Below are positions 1 to 9,722 of a DNA stretch of 64,000 nt, in pieces. Under the pieces are notes generated by a model that made no database searches, had not been told where the DNA came from, and saw only the letters and a list, made by a program, of their open reading frames with translations. The DNA lies in the NCBI RefSeq assembly GCF_030519475.1, contig NZ_JAUMKD010000002.1, forward strand, positions 301,001-365,000, read 5' to 3'. Position 1 is the stretch's first letter, and every line of letters starts with the position of its first letter. Source of the DNA: Micromonospora sp. C28SCA-DRY-2. GTDB lineage: Bacteria > Actinomycetota > Actinomycetes > Mycobacteriales > Micromonosporaceae. The translations under genes and the position numbers were made by a program.

Positions 1-198
1 GGCTGAGCGAGGCACGCTCCGCTTCGCCGACGGCCCGGTGCCGCCCGGTGGTCCGGACGACCAGGTGAGACAGCGGCTGGACGGGGAACCTCCGGTCACC
101 CGTCCGGGGCGGCGCATCCGGCGGGGCGGGGCTGAACCGGTCGGACGACCCGGAGTGGCCGTTCGGGGACGTACGCTTGTCGCGCTGTCGAACAGGGG
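1..198. other. window-edge intergenic stretch with a likely promoter
   Basis: No gene could be assigned to the first 198 bases. Plus-strand frames are open from the window edge but do not resemble a protein I recognise. A TACGCT hexamer at 172-177 fits a -10 element for the gene that starts at 199, giving a leader of about 15 bases that ends in a purine-rich AGGGGG. Confidence 0.4.
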
Positions 199-1062
199 GT
201 GTGGGTGCGAACTCGGGCAGTCGTGGCGGGTGGAGTCGTCCTCGTGCTCGTCGCCGTGATCGGGATCCTGTACGTCGTCCGGCAGTTCGGCGAAGGCCTG
301 CGGCTGCCGCTGGCCAGCCGCACCTGCACCGTCCAGGCCGACGGCAAGGTGGCGCTGGACGCCGACCAGATGGCCAACGCGGCGACCATCGCGGCCATCG
401 GGATCCAGCGGGAGATGCCGGAGCGGGCGGTGGTGGTCGCGCTCGCCACCGCGTACCAGGAGTCCGGGCTGCGCAACCTCGACGGCGGCGACCGCGACTC
501 GATCGGGCTGTTCCAGCAGCGGCCGAGCCAGGGCTGGGGCACGCCGGCGCAGATCAGCGACCCCCGCTACGCGACGAACCGGTTCTACGCGGCCTTGAAG
601 AAGGTGCGCGGCTGGGAGCGGATGCGGGTCACCGACGCGGCGCAGAAGGTGCAGCGGTCGGCCTTCCCGGAGGCGTACCAGAAGTGGGCGGACGAGTCCC
701 AGGTGCTCACCCGGGCGCTGCTCGGGCACGCCACCGGCGCGGTCGCCTGCTCCGTGGGGCGGGATCCGGCGATGCGGGGCACTGCCGCGACGGCGGCGCT
801 GACCCGCGGCCTGACGCTCGACTGGGGGCTGGCGGCGTCGGCCGCCGCCACCGACCTGACCGGCCTCAGCGTGCCCGCCGCGGACCAGCGCGGCGGCTGG
901 CGGTACGCGCACTGGCTGGTCTCCCACGCCGGCGACCACGGGGTGAAGCGGGTGCGCTTCGGCGGCCTGGAGTGGACCGCCCGGGGCGGCACCTGGAACC
1001 CGGTGACCGACGGCTCGGCGGAGGAGTCCCGGGTGGTGGCGGAGGTCTTCGCCGAGGGGTGA
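199..1062 (+). CDS. membrane-anchored envelope protein with lysozyme-like signature
   Basis: A 287-residue protein with one N-terminal hydrophobic anchor (about residues 8-28) and an extracytoplasmic remainder. Residues 86-106 carry QESGL followed by GLFQ, the spacing seen in the ES and GLMQ motifs of lytic transglycosylase folds, with Glu88 as the candidate catalytic acid. The C-terminal part (from about 225) has WRYAHWLVSHA and a short Trp-rich stretch like the C-terminal module found on several actinobacterial cell-wall proteins (ARB_07466/VldE type). The start is GTG at 199, just after a purine run; no better start lies downstream. Peptidoglycan binding or cleavage is inferred from motifs only; the function is not established. 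It stands alone, with no operon partner on this side of the window edge. Confidence 0.75.
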   Translation: MWVRTRAVVAGGVVLVLVAVIGILYVVRQFGEGLRLPLASRTCTVQADGKVALDADQMANAATIAAIGIQREMPERAVVVALATAYQESGLRNLDGGDRDSIGLFQQRPSQGWGTPAQISDPRYATNRFYAALKKVRGWERMRVTDAAQKVQRSAFPEAYQKWADESQVLTRALLGHATGAVACSVGRDPAMRGTAATAALTRGLTLDWGLAASAAATDLTGLSVPAADQRGGWRYAHWLVSHAGDHGVKRVRFGGLEWTARGGTWNPVTDGSAEESRVVAEVFAEG

Positions 1063-1281
1063 AGGACCCTGATCTCCTTACCGGCAGTCACCGCACAAAC
1101 CGGCATTTCCGACGATAGCCCCACCGCAGGTGGCCGGGGTATACGCACCGCACTCGTACCACTGCCCTTGGTCCGGCTGGCGCGCTCCGCGGCGAGTCGG
1201 GCATTCCCGCCCGCCCTTGCAGCGCGTTACGATCGGCGGCCTGTGCCAGCAATGGTTTCGCCTCATGGGGAGGGGTACGAC

Positions 1282-2187
1282 GTGGCGTTCGACTACGGCG
1301 ACCGGACCGGTTACGAACCGATCAGCGACACTGACCGTAAGGAGTTTCACGAGCAGGGCTTCCTGCTGCTACGGAACGTCCTGACGGAGGACCACCGGGC
1401 GGCGCTGGAGGCGGCGGTCGACCGTGTCTACGCCGAGGAGAAGGCCAAGGGCAACACCACCAAGGACGGCACCCTGCACCTGCTGGGCTTCCTGAACCGG
1501 GACGAGCTCTTCGGCGACCTGCTCACCCACCCGATCGCCTTCCCGTACATGTGGGGCCTGGCCGGGTGGAACATCTACAGCCACCACAACCACCTCGACG
1601 TGACCCCGCCGGCGCTGGAGCCGGAGAAGCCGTACTGGGGCTGGCACCAGGACGGGTACCGGCAGAACTCCGACCCGGAGACGATGGACCCGAACCTCCC
1701 CCGGCCGATGTTCTCGCTGAAGGTCGCCTACGTGCTCTCCGACCTGTCGGAGACCGGGCGCGGCGCCACCAAGGTCATCCCGGGCAGCCACCTGTGGAAC
1801 TCGCTGCCCCGCCCGGCGGACACCACCGTGCACAACCCGGACCCGGAGGGCACGGTGGAGATCACCGCCAACCCGGGTGACGCGTTCATCTTCGACCGCC
1901 GCCAGTGGCACTCCCGGTCGACCAACCTGTCGACCATCACCCGCAAGATGCTCTTCGTCGGCTACACCTACCGGTGGATCCGCCCGCTGGACGAGCTGCA
2001 CATCGACAAGGACGGCGAGTGGTGGGCCAACCGCACCCCGGTGCAGCGCCAGCTCTGCGGTGAGGGCACGCACACCGCCAACTACTGGGGCATCAACTGG
2101 GACGGCTACATCGACGACGAGATCCCGCTGCGCAAGGAGCTCAAGGAGCGCGGTCTGCTCGACCGCAGCATCCCCTGGCTGCGCTGA
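1282..2187 (+). CDS. PhyH-family Fe(II)/2-oxoglutarate dioxygenase
   Basis: A 301-residue phytanoyl-CoA dioxygenase (PhyH) family protein. The family is mononuclear iron oxygenases that hydroxylate small molecules using 2-oxoglutarate. The iron-binding triad is visible as His122-x-Asp124 (WHQDGY) and His210 (WHSRSTN), with Arg221 a candidate 2-oxoglutarate ligand. The reading frame is open upstream to 1168, but GTG at 1282 has a strong purine tract (GGGGAGGGG, 1267-1275) at the right distance and begins a sensible N-terminus, so it is preferred. A TACGAT hexamer at 1228-1233 with TTCCCG 18 bases before it could be the promoter. The substrate cannot be read from sequence; no biosynthetic cluster surrounds it. 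Confidence 0.88.
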   Translation: MAFDYGDRTGYEPISDTDRKEFHEQGFLLLRNVLTEDHRAALEAAVDRVYAEEKAKGNTTKDGTLHLLGFLNRDELFGDLLTHPIAFPYMWGLAGWNIYSHHNHLDVTPPALEPEKPYWGWHQDGYRQNSDPETMDPNLPRPMFSLKVAYVLSDLSETGRGATKVIPGSHLWNSLPRPADTTVHNPDPEGTVEITANPGDAFIFDRRQWHSRSTNLSTITRKMLFVGYTYRWIRPLDELHIDKDGEWWANRTPVQRQLCGEGTHTANYWGINWDGYIDDEIPLRKELKERGLLDRSIPWLR

Positions 2188-2198
2188 CCCGACGCCGG

Positions 2199-2229
2199 AC
2201 GGGCCCCTCCCTCCCGGGACGGGGCCCGT
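2199..2229. terminator. shared terminator of convergent genes
   Basis: Perfect 9-base arms (ACGGGCCCC at 2199-2207, GGGGCCCGT at 2221-2229) between the dioxygenase and the convergent MOSC gene. It can serve both strands. No U-tract follows, as is usual in GC-rich actinobacteria. Confidence 0.7.
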
Positions 2230-2268
2230 TCCGCTTCGCACGGCCCCGCACGCGGGACGCGGGGTGGG

Positions 2269-2916
2269 TCAGCGGGGGGTGCGGCCGGCGAGCCGGCGGC
2301 GCGCCTTGTCCCGGATCGACTCCGGCAGGTCCGCCGCGTCCAGCAGCCGGGGCAGCAGCTCCGGCTCCAGGTTCAGCGCCCGGAACACCTCGCCGATGGT
2401 CACCCCGTGCGCCGGGCGCTCGACCACCTCGACCGGGTCGCCCGCCCCGACCTCGCCCTCGCGCAGCACCCGCAGGTACGCCCCGGGCAGCGCGCGCACG
2501 GTGAACCGCTTGATCAGGTCGGGCACGCCCCAGAAGCCGGCGAACGTGGTGCACGGGGTACGCGGCTTGGTCACCTGGAGCAGCACCGAGCCGATCGCCC
2601 ACTGTTCGCCGATCACCGCCCCGGTCACGTCGACCGCGGAGGTGGTCAGGTTCTCGCCGAAGCCGCCGGGCCCGATCGACCGGCCCAGCTCGGCGGCCCA
2701 CCAGGCGGCGTCCTCCTCGGCGTAGGCGTAGACGGCCTGGTCCGGCCCGCCGTGGTGGGCCCGCTCGCCGATGAAGTCACCGGCCACGCCCTCGGTACGG
2801 ATCAGCACCGGGCCGTCCACCGGCCGCTTGTCGATGCCGCTGCGGCCGCTCGGATCGCCCGCCCACTCCGCCTCGGTCACGATGCCGAGGTTCACCGCCG
2901 CCAGCCTGCCCGTCAT
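2269..2916 (-). CDS. MOSC domain-containing protein (YiiM-like)
   Basis: A 215-residue MOSC-domain protein of the YiiM type. MOSC proteins act on sulfur or N-hydroxylated substrates with a molybdenum cofactor. Visible family features are the HHGGPDQAVYAY block, GGFGENL, and TKPRTPC with the conserved cysteine, followed by a helical C-terminal extension. The frame is open to 2976, but ATG at 2916 starts the typical N-terminus (MTGRLAAVN). A -10-like TAGGCT at 2924-2929 lies 7 bases before this ATG with no Shine-Dalgarno, so a leaderless mRNA is likely. It is convergent with the dioxygenase gene. Confidence 0.88.
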   Translation of the reverse strand: MTGRLAAVNLGIVTEAEWAGDPSGRSGIDKRPVDGPVLIRTEGVAGDFIGERAHHGGPDQAVYAYAEEDAAWWAAELGRSIGPGGFGENLTTSAVDVTGAVIGEQWAIGSVLLQVTKPRTPCTTFAGFWGVPDLIKRFTVRALPGAYLRVLREGEVGAGDPVEVVERPAHGVTIGEVFRALNLEPELLPRLLDAADLPESIRDKARRRLAGRTPR

Positions 2917-3000
2917 GGTGATCAGCCTAGTCGGGCCCGCCCCGGCACCCTCTTCCGAGATCCACTCCGGCCGCACGCCGGGGCTGCGCCGCCCCGACGC

Positions 3001-3858
3001 TCAGCCCTTCACGGCGCCGGCGACCAGGCCGGAGACCATCCGGCGCTGCACCAGCAGGAAGAAGATGATCACGGGCAGGGTGAACAGCGTGGAAGCGGCC
3101 ATCACCGGGCCCCACGCGGTGTCGTCGCGGCCGAAGAAGAAGGTCATCGCCACCGGCAGGGTGTAGCGGTCCTGGTCGTTGATGAAGGTCAACGCGAAGA
3201 TCAGCTCGTTCCAGGCGGTGATGAACGAGAAGATGCTGGTCGCCACCAGCCCGGGTGCCACCAGCGGGAAGAGGACCTTCCGGAAGATCTGCGCCCGGCT
3301 GGCCCCGTCGATCGCGGCGGCCTCCTCCAGTTCCTTGGGCACCGCGGCGACGAACCCGCGCAGCATCCAGACCGCGAACGGCAGCGAGAAGCCCAGGTAG
3401 GTGAGGATCAGGCTGGGCAGCGTGTTGTAGAGCCCGAGCCGCTGGATCATCAGGAACAGCGGGATGACCAGCGCCTCCAGCGGGATCATCTGCACCACCA
3501 GCAGCATGATCAGGAAGCTGGTCCGCAGCTTGAACCGGAACCGGGCCACCGCGGTGGCGGCGAGCAGCGCGACCAGGCCGCTGAGCAGCACGGTGGAGAC
3601 CGCTACCAGCGCGCTGTTGAGGAAGAAGTCGGCGAAGGTCACGCCGGGGATCAGGTTGCCGGTGAGGATCTCCCGGTAGTGCGCCAGGGTGGGCTCGCTC
3701 GGCACCGGCCGGGGCGTGCTGGAGAAGATCTCCGAACTCGGCTTCAGCGAGGTGGCGATCATCCAGTAGACCGGGAAGGCCGCGAAGAGCGCCACCAGCA
3801 GACCCGCGCCGTTGAGGGCGATCCGCTTCACGCCTGCGCTGCGCCCGCGTCGCGTCAC
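3001..3858 (-). CDS. sugar ABC transporter permease, MalG type
   Basis: A 285-residue inner-membrane permease of the CUT1 carbohydrate ABC family. It has six predicted hydrophobic segments and the cytoplasmic EAA loop (EEAAAIDGASRAQIF...LP) that docks the ATPase. It is the last gene of the binding protein-MalF-MalG operon. Its GTG start (3856-3858) overlaps the stop of the upstream permease in a GTGA, so translation is coupled. No ATP-binding subunit is encoded nearby; in many actinomycetes a shared MsiK-type ATPase serves such importers, which is inferred here. The sugar is not predictable. Confidence 0.93.
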   Translation of the reverse strand: MTRRGRSAGVKRIALNGAGLLVALFAAFPVYWMIATSLKPSSEIFSSTPRPVPSEPTLAHYREILTGNLIPGVTFADFFLNSALVAVSTVLLSGLVALLAATAVARFRFKLRTSFLIMLLVVQMIPLEALVIPLFLMIQRLGLYNTLPSLILTYLGFSLPFAVWMLRGFVAAVPKELEEAAAIDGASRAQIFRKVLFPLVAPGLVATSIFSFITAWNELIFALTFINDQDRYTLPVAMTFFFGRDDTAWGPVMAASTLFTLPVIIFFLLVQRRMVSGLVAGAVKG

Positions 3859-4841
3859 GCGTCCTCCTCCTGCTTGAGCACCATGCGGACGTAGAAGCCG
3901 GTCACCACGAGCAGGATCAGGGTGAGGATCACCGCGATCGCCGCGCCCAGACCGTACTTCGGCGGCGGCGAGAACGCCTCGGCGTACGAGTAGATGGAGA
4001 GCATGAACGTCGGCCGGTCCTGGGTGCCGCCGGCGAGCACGAACTGCTGGGTGAAGACCTTGAAGTCCCAGATCGTCGAGAGCACGATCAGGATCCCGAA
4101 GACCGGCCGCAGCAGCGGGAAGGTGATCCGCCAGAACACCTTCCAGGGGCCGGCCCCGTCCACCCGGGCCGCCTCGTGCAGCTCACTCGGTACGCTCTTC
4201 AGCCCGGCCAGCACGCTCACCGCGATGAACGGGAACGAGTGCCAGACCACCACCAGGGTCAGGATCGAGAAGAACAGCAGCGGCGAGTTGAACCAGCCGT
4301 AGCCGGTCCAGTCGCTGCGGCCGAACAGGCTGGTGGAGAGCCCGTCGGGCAGGGCGTTGAAGAGCCAGGTGACCAGGCCGCTGGTGTCGTCGAAGATCCA
4401 CTTCCAGACGATCGTGCCGGTCAGCGCCGGGGTGGCCCAGGCCAGCATCACGCAACTGGCCACGAACGCGGCCATCTTGCGGCCCAGCCGGTTGAGCAGC
4501 AGCCCGACCAGGGTGCCAAGGATCATCGTCAGCACCACGTTGGCGACCGCGAAGAGCACCGTGTTGCGCAGGACGGTGAGGAAGAACGGATCGCCGATGA
4601 TCTCGGCGTAGTTCTCGAAGCCCACCCACGGCCACTCCCGGTCGCCGCGCAACTGGCGGACGTTGTTGAGCCGGAAGAAGGACATCGCCACCACCTGGCC
4701 GAGCGGCCAGAGCAGCAGCACGGCGATGATCACCAGGCAGGGCAGGAGCAGCAGGTACGGGAGGCGGTCCACCCGGCGACGCCGCCGCGCGGGGGTCTCC
4801 CGCGCGGCGGACGTCTCCGGCACCTCGGTCAGCGTGGTCAC
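3855..4841 (-). CDS. sugar ABC transporter permease, MalF type
   Basis: A 328-residue CUT1 permease, partner of the MalG-type gene. After an Arg-rich cytoplasmic N-terminus it has hydrophobic segments and an EAA loop (HEAARVDGAGPWKVF...FPLLRP). The frame is open to 4970, but that extension is Gly/Arg/Gln-rich and antisense-like. GTG at 4839-4841 overlaps the stop of the binding-protein gene as GTGA and gives a normal N-terminus, so it is chosen. The same 4-base coupling recurs at its 3' end, showing a tightly built three-gene operon. Confidence 0.92.
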   Translation of the reverse strand: MTTLTEVPETSAARETPARRRRRVDRLPYLLLLPCLVIIAVLLLWPLGQVVAMSFFRLNNVRQLRGDREWPWVGFENYAEIIGDPFFLTVLRNTVLFAVANVVLTMILGTLVGLLLNRLGRKMAAFVASCVMLAWATPALTGTIVWKWIFDDTSGLVTWLFNALPDGLSTSLFGRSDWTGYGWFNSPLLFFSILTLVVVWHSFPFIAVSVLAGLKSVPSELHEAARVDGAGPWKVFWRITFPLLRPVFGILIVLSTIWDFKVFTQQFVLAGGTQDRPTFMLSIYSYAEAFSPPPKYGLGAAIAVILTLILLVVTGFYVRMVLKQEEDA

Positions 4842-6127
4842 TTGGCGTTGAGGATGCTTTCCATCTCCGCGGCCGCGTCGGCGGTGGCCTTCTCGACCGT
4901 CTTCTGACCCTTGATGACCGAGCTGTTCATCGCCTGGGTCACCGTCTTGGTCCGGCTGACCTCCACCCACTTCGGGGTGAGCGGCGTGAGCTTGGTGTTC
5001 TGCATAGCGGTGGCGAACGGCGCCATGATCTTGTCGCTGGTGTACTTGTCCCCACCGACCAGGTCCTGGTAGACCGGGAAGAAGCCCAGGCTCTCGGCGA
5101 ACGCCGCGTCGTTCTTCTTGCTCAGCAGCACGGTCAGGTAGTCCCAGGCCAGGTCCTGCCGCTCGCTGTCCTTCCAGACGGCGATGTCCGAGCCGCCGGC
5201 GAAGGCCGGCGCGGGCTGGCCGTCGGGGCCGGGGATCGGGAACGTCCCCCAGACCTTCTCGATCTCCGGGTTGTCCTTCTTGATCGCGCCCTGCTGCCAG
5301 CTGCCGCCGAACGCCATGGCCGCCTTGCCGGTGGCGAACTGGGTCCGCGCGTCGATCTCGTTCCAGCCGGCCGCGGCCGGCGGGGCGACCTTGTGCACGG
5401 TCACCAGGTCGGTCCAGAACTTGACAGCCTTCTGGGCCTCCGGCGTGTTGTAGCCGGACTTCCAGGAGTCACCCTGCTTGGTGGCGATCTCCGCGCCCGC
5501 GCCCCAGAGGAACGAGTAGAACGGCAGCTCGGAGTTGCCGGGCAGGGCGATGCCGTAGGTGCCCGGCTTCTTCGCCTGCACGGCCTTGGCCGCGGCGACC
5601 AGGTCGTCCCAGGTCTTCGGCACCTGCACGCCGGCCTCGGCGAACCAGTCGGTGCGGTAGTAGATGCCGCGCACGCCCGCGTACCACGGCACGCCGTACT
5701 GCTTGCCGTCGAGCTGGGCGTTCTGCACCAGGTCGGGGAGGATGTCCTTGCCCTCGGCCCAGCCGCCGAACTTGCCCGTCAGGTCGGCCAGCGCCTCCTG
5801 GGCGGCCCAGCCCTGGGTCTCGGTGTTGCCGAGTTCGGTGACGTCCGGGCCCTCACCGCCGGCGAGCGCCGCCTGGAACTTCTTCGGCGCCTCCAGCCAG
5901 GGGACGTACTGGACCACGACGTCGGTGTCCGGGTGCTTCTGCCGGAACTCGGTCTCGACGCCGTCGAGGAACTTGGTCTGCGCCTCGCTGCCCTCGCCCA
6001 TCATCCAGACCGTCAGTTTGCTGTTGTCGGCCGCCGCGTCGTCGTCCGAGCCGCCGCAGCCGGACAGCACCATCGCGGCCGAGGCCACGACGGCGGTGAC
6101 CGGAGCCAGCCGCTTCCACCTGTTCAC
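4838..6127 (-). CDS. extracellular sugar-binding lipoprotein of ABC importer
   Basis: A 429-residue solute-binding protein, first gene of the importer operon. The N-terminus is a lipoprotein signal with lipobox LSGC (Cys24), then an acidic Asp-rich linker and a mature domain of the family-1 (maltose-type) fold. Motifs include GEGPDVTELGNTETQGWA near residue 95 and the GGSDIAV block. It would sit on the outer face of the membrane and hand sugar to the two permeases. The start is GTG at 6125-6127 with GGGAGA seven bases upstream. An AGGAA-AAA-TTCCT palindrome 54 bases upstream is a likely operator. The exact ligand is unknown. Confidence 0.92.
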   Translation of the reverse strand: MNRWKRLAPVTAVVASAAMVLSGCGGSDDDAAADNSKLTVWMMGEGSEAQTKFLDGVETEFRQKHPDTDVVVQYVPWLEAPKKFQAALAGGEGPDVTELGNTETQGWAAQEALADLTGKFGGWAEGKDILPDLVQNAQLDGKQYGVPWYAGVRGIYYRTDWFAEAGVQVPKTWDDLVAAAKAVQAKKPGTYGIALPGNSELPFYSFLWGAGAEIATKQGDSWKSGYNTPEAQKAVKFWTDLVTVHKVAPPAAAGWNEIDARTQFATGKAAMAFGGSWQQGAIKKDNPEIEKVWGTFPIPGPDGQPAPAFAGGSDIAVWKDSERQDLAWDYLTVLLSKKNDAAFAESLGFFPVYQDLVGGDKYTSDKIMAPFATAMQNTKLTPLTPKWVEVSRTKTVTQAMNSSVIKGQKTVEKATADAAAEMESILNAK

Positions 6128-6180
6128 GCCATATCTCCCTCGCGCCGTTCTGGCATTAACCTTCTCCGCCGCACCTTAGT

Positions 6181-6193
6181 AGGAAAAATTCCT
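6181..6193. promoter_or_regulatory. candidate sugar-repressor operator before the ABC operon
   Basis: Inverted repeat AGGAA-AAA-TTCCT in the leader of the sugar ABC operon, standing out by its AT-richness. From memory, similar AGGAAA-TTTCCT palindromes occur before carbohydrate genes in Micromonosporaceae and are attributed to ROK-type repressors. That link is recollection and inference; no ROK gene lies in the window. Confidence 0.5.
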
Positions 6194-6292
6194 TTACGAC
6201 AGTGGACGCTCGGCGGAAGCGAGGCGACCGTATCGCAGGCCCGGCTCCGGGGACAGCCGGGCAACGGGGCGAATCAGGGCGTACGCAGACGA

Positions 6293-6324
6293 ACGGGCGC
6301 CCGACCTGCCGGTCGGGCGCCCGT
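6293..6324 (-). terminator. terminator of first GlsB-type gene
   Basis: Perfect 14-base stem (ACGGGCGCCCGACC / GGTCGGGCGCCCGT) with loop TGCC, 20 bases past the stop of the gene ending at 6345. It is near-identical to the hairpin at 6868-6899. Confidence 0.85.
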
Positions 6325-6344
6325 CGTGTTCAGGCTGTGCGGAT

Positions 6345-6629
6345 TTACCGGTGGGTGACGCCGCGGCGCCGGCCCACCCCGGCCACCAGGGCCACGGCGA
6401 CCGCGGCCAGCAGGACCTGCAGCAGCAGCTCACGCCAGTCGATACCGGCGGTGTCGGCGAAGCCCGAGGCACGGGCGATCACCGTGCCGAGCAGTGCGGC
6501 GCCGACGCCGATCAGCATGTGCAGCCAGATCGGCATGTTCTGGCGGCCCGGCACGGCCAGCCGGCCCAGAGCGCCGACGATCAGACCAACGATGAGCGCA
6601 GTGATGATGCCCCAGACGGTCAGCTCCAC
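6345..6629 (-). CDS. GlsB/YeaQ/YmgE-family small membrane protein, copy 1
   Basis: A 94-residue integral membrane protein of the transglycosylase-associated/GlsB family, linked in other bacteria to general stress responses; the biochemical role is unknown. It shows three hydrophobic segments with the conserved blocks GALGRLAVPGRQ, LIGVGAALLGT and a basic C-terminus GRRRG. The start ATG follows GAAGGAGGGCGACC. A SigB-like promoter lies at 6689-6716 and a strong hairpin follows the gene, so it is a complete single-gene unit. It is closely related to the next gene upstream (6923-7210), with which it forms a tandem duplication. Confidence 0.9.
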   Translation of the reverse strand: MELTVWGIITALIVGLIVGALGRLAVPGRQNMPIWLHMLIGVGAALLGTVIARASGFADTAGIDWRELLLQVLLAAVAVALVAGVGRRRGVTHR

Positions 6630-6688
6630 GGTCGCCCTCCTTCAATGGGTGTCTCTGACGATGGGTGGTGTTCGTGTCGCGCCCCCTG

Positions 6689-6716
6689 ATTGCCCGATGC
6701 CCCGGAAAACCAAACC
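6689..6716 (-). promoter_or_regulatory. SigB/SigF-like promoter of GlsB copy 1
   Basis: Read on the minus strand: GGTTT (6712-6716), 16 bases, GGGCAAT (6689-6695). This fits the GGTTT-N15-17-GGGTA consensus known for mycobacterial SigF and related SigB-type factors. The paralogue at 6923-7210 has the same element at the same distance. Confidence 0.6.
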
Positions 6717-6867
6717 GACCTTCGAGGGCAGGGCGCCGCGAGCGGCACCAGAACGGGACGTACCACCGGAGAGCCGGCGCGCGGCGCCGCCGCACCCGGT
6801 GCACGGCCGGCGACCCGGCGGTACGGCCGCCCGTGCCCTCGCGCCCGGCCCGGCGACCGGGACGCGG

Positions 6868-6899
6868 ACGGGCGCCCGACCTGCTGGTCGGGCGCCCGT
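6868..6899 (-). terminator. terminator of second GlsB-type gene
   Basis: Perfect 14-base stem with loop TGCT, differing from the hairpin at 6293-6324 by one loop base. It lies 23 bases past the stop of the gene ending at 6923. Confidence 0.85.
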
Positions 6900-6922
6900 T
6901 CGCGGTTCAAGCTGTTACGGGA

Positions 6923-7210
6923 TTACCGGTGGGTGACGCTGCGGCGTCGGCCCACGCCGGCCACCAGGGCCACGGCGATGGCGGCCAGTACGACCTGGAC
7001 GAGCAGCTCGCCCCAGTCGATGCCGGCGGTCTCGGTGGCGATGCCCATGGCCCGGGCGAGCACCGTGCCGAGCAGCGCGGCGCCCACGCCGATCAGCATG
7101 TGCAGCCACATCGGCATGTTCTGGCGGCCCGGCACGGCCAGGCGGCCCAGAGCGCCGACGATGAGACCGACAACGAGCGCGGTGATGATGCCCCAAACGG
7201 TGAGCTCCAC
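6923..7210 (-). CDS. GlsB/YeaQ/YmgE-family small membrane protein, copy 2
   Basis: A 95-residue paralogue of the 6345-6629 protein. The first 32 residues are almost identical, and differences cluster in the stretch around residues 51-60 and in conservative hydrophobic swaps. Topology and motifs are the same (three hydrophobic segments, GRLAVPGRQ, basic C-terminus). It has its own SigB-like promoter (7272-7298), the same GAAGGAGGGCGACC ribosome site and its own copy of the terminator hairpin, so the duplicated unit covers promoter to terminator. A stress-related membrane role is inferred from the family. Confidence 0.9.
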   Translation of the reverse strand: MELTVWGIITALVVGLIVGALGRLAVPGRQNMPMWLHMLIGVGAALLGTVLARAMGIATETAGIDWGELLVQVVLAAIAVALVAGVGRRRSVTHR

Positions 7211-7271
7211 GGTCGCCCTCCTTCAGCAGAATGTCTGTCACACGGTGTGTGCTTCCTGTCGTGACCGCTAA

Positions 7272-7298
7272 GTTCCCGACCGGTCGGAAAGCCAAACC
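7272..7298 (-). promoter_or_regulatory. SigB/SigF-like promoter of GlsB copy 2
   Basis: Minus-strand GGTTT (7294-7298), 16 bases, GGGAAC (7272-7277), matching the element before the first copy in spacing and context. Confidence 0.58.
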
Positions 7299-7519
7299 GG
7301 TCCGGCCGCCGTCGATCTCGTCCGCGGTCGATGCCCGGGCCGGCTCCGATTCCGCTTCGGCCGGCGTTTGCGCAGGTCGCGGCCACCCTTCTGACGGCGA
7401 CGGCGGCCGATGCCGGGCACCGGAAAATTCCTTCGCCGACCGCCGCCGGACCGGCAAGAGCCCCCGTCGACCGCCCGCCGGGGCATCCCGACCACCCACC
7501 GCGGCGGCGGCTCGACACG

Positions 7520-7587
7520 ACGACGGCCGGCGCCCCGGATGGCCCCGGACCGTGGGGTCCGGGCCCGACCGGGGCGCCGGCCGTCGT
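7520..7587 (-). terminator. nested double-hairpin terminator after lepA
   Basis: An outer 19-base perfect stem (arms 7520-7538 and 7569-7587) encloses a smaller GGACC-GTGG-GGTCC hairpin. It sits 32 bases past the lepA stop. The rest of 7211-7618 holds only the GlsB copy 2 promoter. Confidence 0.8.
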
Positions 7588-7618
7588 ACGTCTGCCGCCG
7601 GTCGGACCGGCGGCGGCC

Positions 7619-9496
<1,878 letters not shown>

Positions 9497-9664
9497 AGCT
9501 GTCCGTTCTGGTCGGCTGACGTTGAGCAGGCCGGCGCGACGCCGGCCCCCTCTATGCTCCCACGTCGCCGGCGCGCTCCCGCTGCGCGGGCGATCCCCGG
9601 CCGGCGACCTCGTGCCGCCGGCCGCCGGGCGGGGGGCGTCGGGCGTGCCCGCGCCGGCCTCACC

Positions 9665-9722
9665 CGGCGGGCGGCTCGCCTTGACTCGGCGGGCGGCTCG
9701 CCCTTACTCGGCGGGCGGCTCG
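9665..9722. repeat. three 22-base direct repeats at a gene 3' end
   Basis: Three copies of CGGCGGGCGGCTCG, 22 bases apart (9665, 9687, 9709). The third copy contains the last codons of the DUF4240 gene; the others lie past its stop. It looks like slippage duplication of the gene terminus. Confidence 0.8.
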
